Shown in pieces: positions 63,628 to 64,000 of a stretch of DNA of 64,000 nucleotides; position 1 is the first letter of the stretch; every line of letters begins with the position of its first letter. The DNA lies in assembly GCF_005843925.1 (NCBI RefSeq), contig NZ_VCBC01000007.1:1-64000 (forward strand), read 5' to 3'. This stretch comes from Thalassotalea litorea (GTDB lineage: Bacteria; Pseudomonadota; Gammaproteobacteria; Enterobacterales; Alteromonadaceae). A program made the position numbers and the translations under genes. Under the pieces are notes generated by a model. It made no database searches and was not told the DNA's origin. It worked only from the letters and a program-made list of their open reading frames with translations.

Positions 63628-64000
63628 CTACTCAGTCGTGAGTGAAGCACTTGCGGGCAATTGCGCCTGGAGGTACTTGGCTCGCCAATGAAAATAACCA
63701 TAAACCGCAATCACCACATAAACGGCGAACAAAAATGCTGTGGGTTGTAGAGATTTTTCGATATAGATGTATATTGATACCAGATCAATCACCACCCAAT
63801 ATAACCAGTTTTCCAGCACTTTTTGGGCAACCAGATAGGTGGCAAATACGGCAAATACCGTTGTCGCAGAATCGATGTAGGGAAAGTCTGTTGGCGTATA
63901 GGTATCCATCAACCAGCCAAGGGCCAAAGACAATACCGATAGAGCCGCAATCGCAATCATATGGGTAGATAGGCGCCAGCGAATAATGGTGAGTCCAAGC
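63628..64000 (-). CDS. PnuC-family vitamin-precursor transporter, partial
   Basis: The C-terminal part of a membrane transporter that extends beyond the right edge (the reading frame is open to position 64000, upstream residues LGLTIIRWRLSTH). VAQKVLENWLYWVVIDLVSIYIYIEKSLQPTAFL is the PnuC motif containing the conserved Trp and Tyr residues lining the binding site. PnuC proteins import nicotinamide riboside and PnuT relatives import thiamine. The adjacent kinase-like gene fits import followed by phosphorylation trapping. The N-terminus is missing from the window. Confidence 0.85.
   Translation of the reverse strand, partial: LGLTIIRWRLSTHMIAIAALSVLSLALGWLMDTYTPTDFPYIDSATTVFAVFATYLVAQKVLENWLYWVVIDLVSIYIYIEKSLQPTAFLFAVYVVIAVYGYFHWRAKYLQAQLPASASLTTE

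Overview
The window looks like a chromosomal stretch of a marine gammaproteobacterium of the order Alteromonadales (Colwelliaceae/Thalassotalea-like or a close relative). This is inferred from gene order and protein flavour, not from a database search. The housekeeping order matches gammaproteobacteria: gppA-rhlB next to divergent trxA-rho, ubiE-ubiJ-ubiB next to tatABC-tatD, and gmk-rpoZ-spoT-trmH-recG. The accessory part is a TonB-receptor/tryptophan-halogenase/glycosidase locus of the kind common in polysaccharide-degrading marine Alteromonadales. Region by region: (1) 1-360 holds tandem rRNA-type promoters and a boxB-boxA-boxC antitermination leader pointing left, so an rRNA operon should begin just outside the left edge. 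(2) 477-3206 is a leftward, Fur-box-preceded operon encoding an outer-membrane porin-like protein, an exported FMN-binding protein with a flavinylation motif and a PepSY-type membrane protein; this suggests iron-responsive periplasmic electron transfer. It is divergent from an exported peroxiredoxin-like protein. (3) 4067-5597 is a spermidine-synthase-like protein split into a membrane half and a methyltransferase-fold half. (4) 5652-24480 is an alpha-glucan utilisation locus: LacI-type regulator, sugar MFS transporter, GH97 alpha-glucosidase, pullulanase lipoprotein, TonB-dependent receptor, two tandem flavin-dependent halogenase-like proteins, an aldo/keto reductase, an unknown protein, a GH133-like debranching lipoprotein and a 2OG-Fe(II) oxygenase-like protein. 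Two identical operator-like sites in opposite orientation lie between the leftward pullulanase/GH97/MFS arm and the rightward receptor/halogenase arm, so a single LacI-type regulator probably controls both. A 168-bp element with terminal inverted repeats abuts the MFS stop codon. (5) 24488-39144 carries tamB-tamA, a VOC protein, rluF, a previously uncalled 50-residue CxxC...CxxC mini-protein, rho, trxA, rhlB, gppA, an EamA transporter and hemB. (6) 38131-46109 carries tatA-tatB-tatC-orf-tatD-hemB as one tight leftward operon, separated from ubiE-ubiJ-ubiB by an oppositely oriented outer-membrane beta-barrel gene. (7) 46244-52789 is recG, trmH, ridA, spoT, rpoZ and gmk, followed by a perfect 23-bp-arm REP/RAYT-type hairpin. 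(8) 52917-55970 has a sulfotransferase-like P-loop protein beside a class IV aminotransferase with an altered active site, then an aromatic/aspartate aminotransferase. (9) 56118-58431 is an iron-storage block: DUF445 membrane protein, bfd behind a perfect Fur box, and two complementary bacterioferritin subunits (one lacking the ferroxidase ligands, the other lacking the haem methionine) behind a second Fur box. (10) 58549-64000 holds an exported unknown protein, a DUF938 methyltransferase, an MscS channel, an sdpR-sdpI pair with an inverted repeat in its promoter, a small unknown protein, a choline/thiamine-kinase-like phosphotransferase and the C-terminal part of a PnuC-type vitamin transporter that runs off the right edge. 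Recurring themes are iron (three Fur boxes), ppGpp/stable-RNA control (rRNA promoters, spoT, gppA, rpoZ) and alpha-glucan use. I saw no tRNA, CRISPR array, transposase, integrase or prophage gene.
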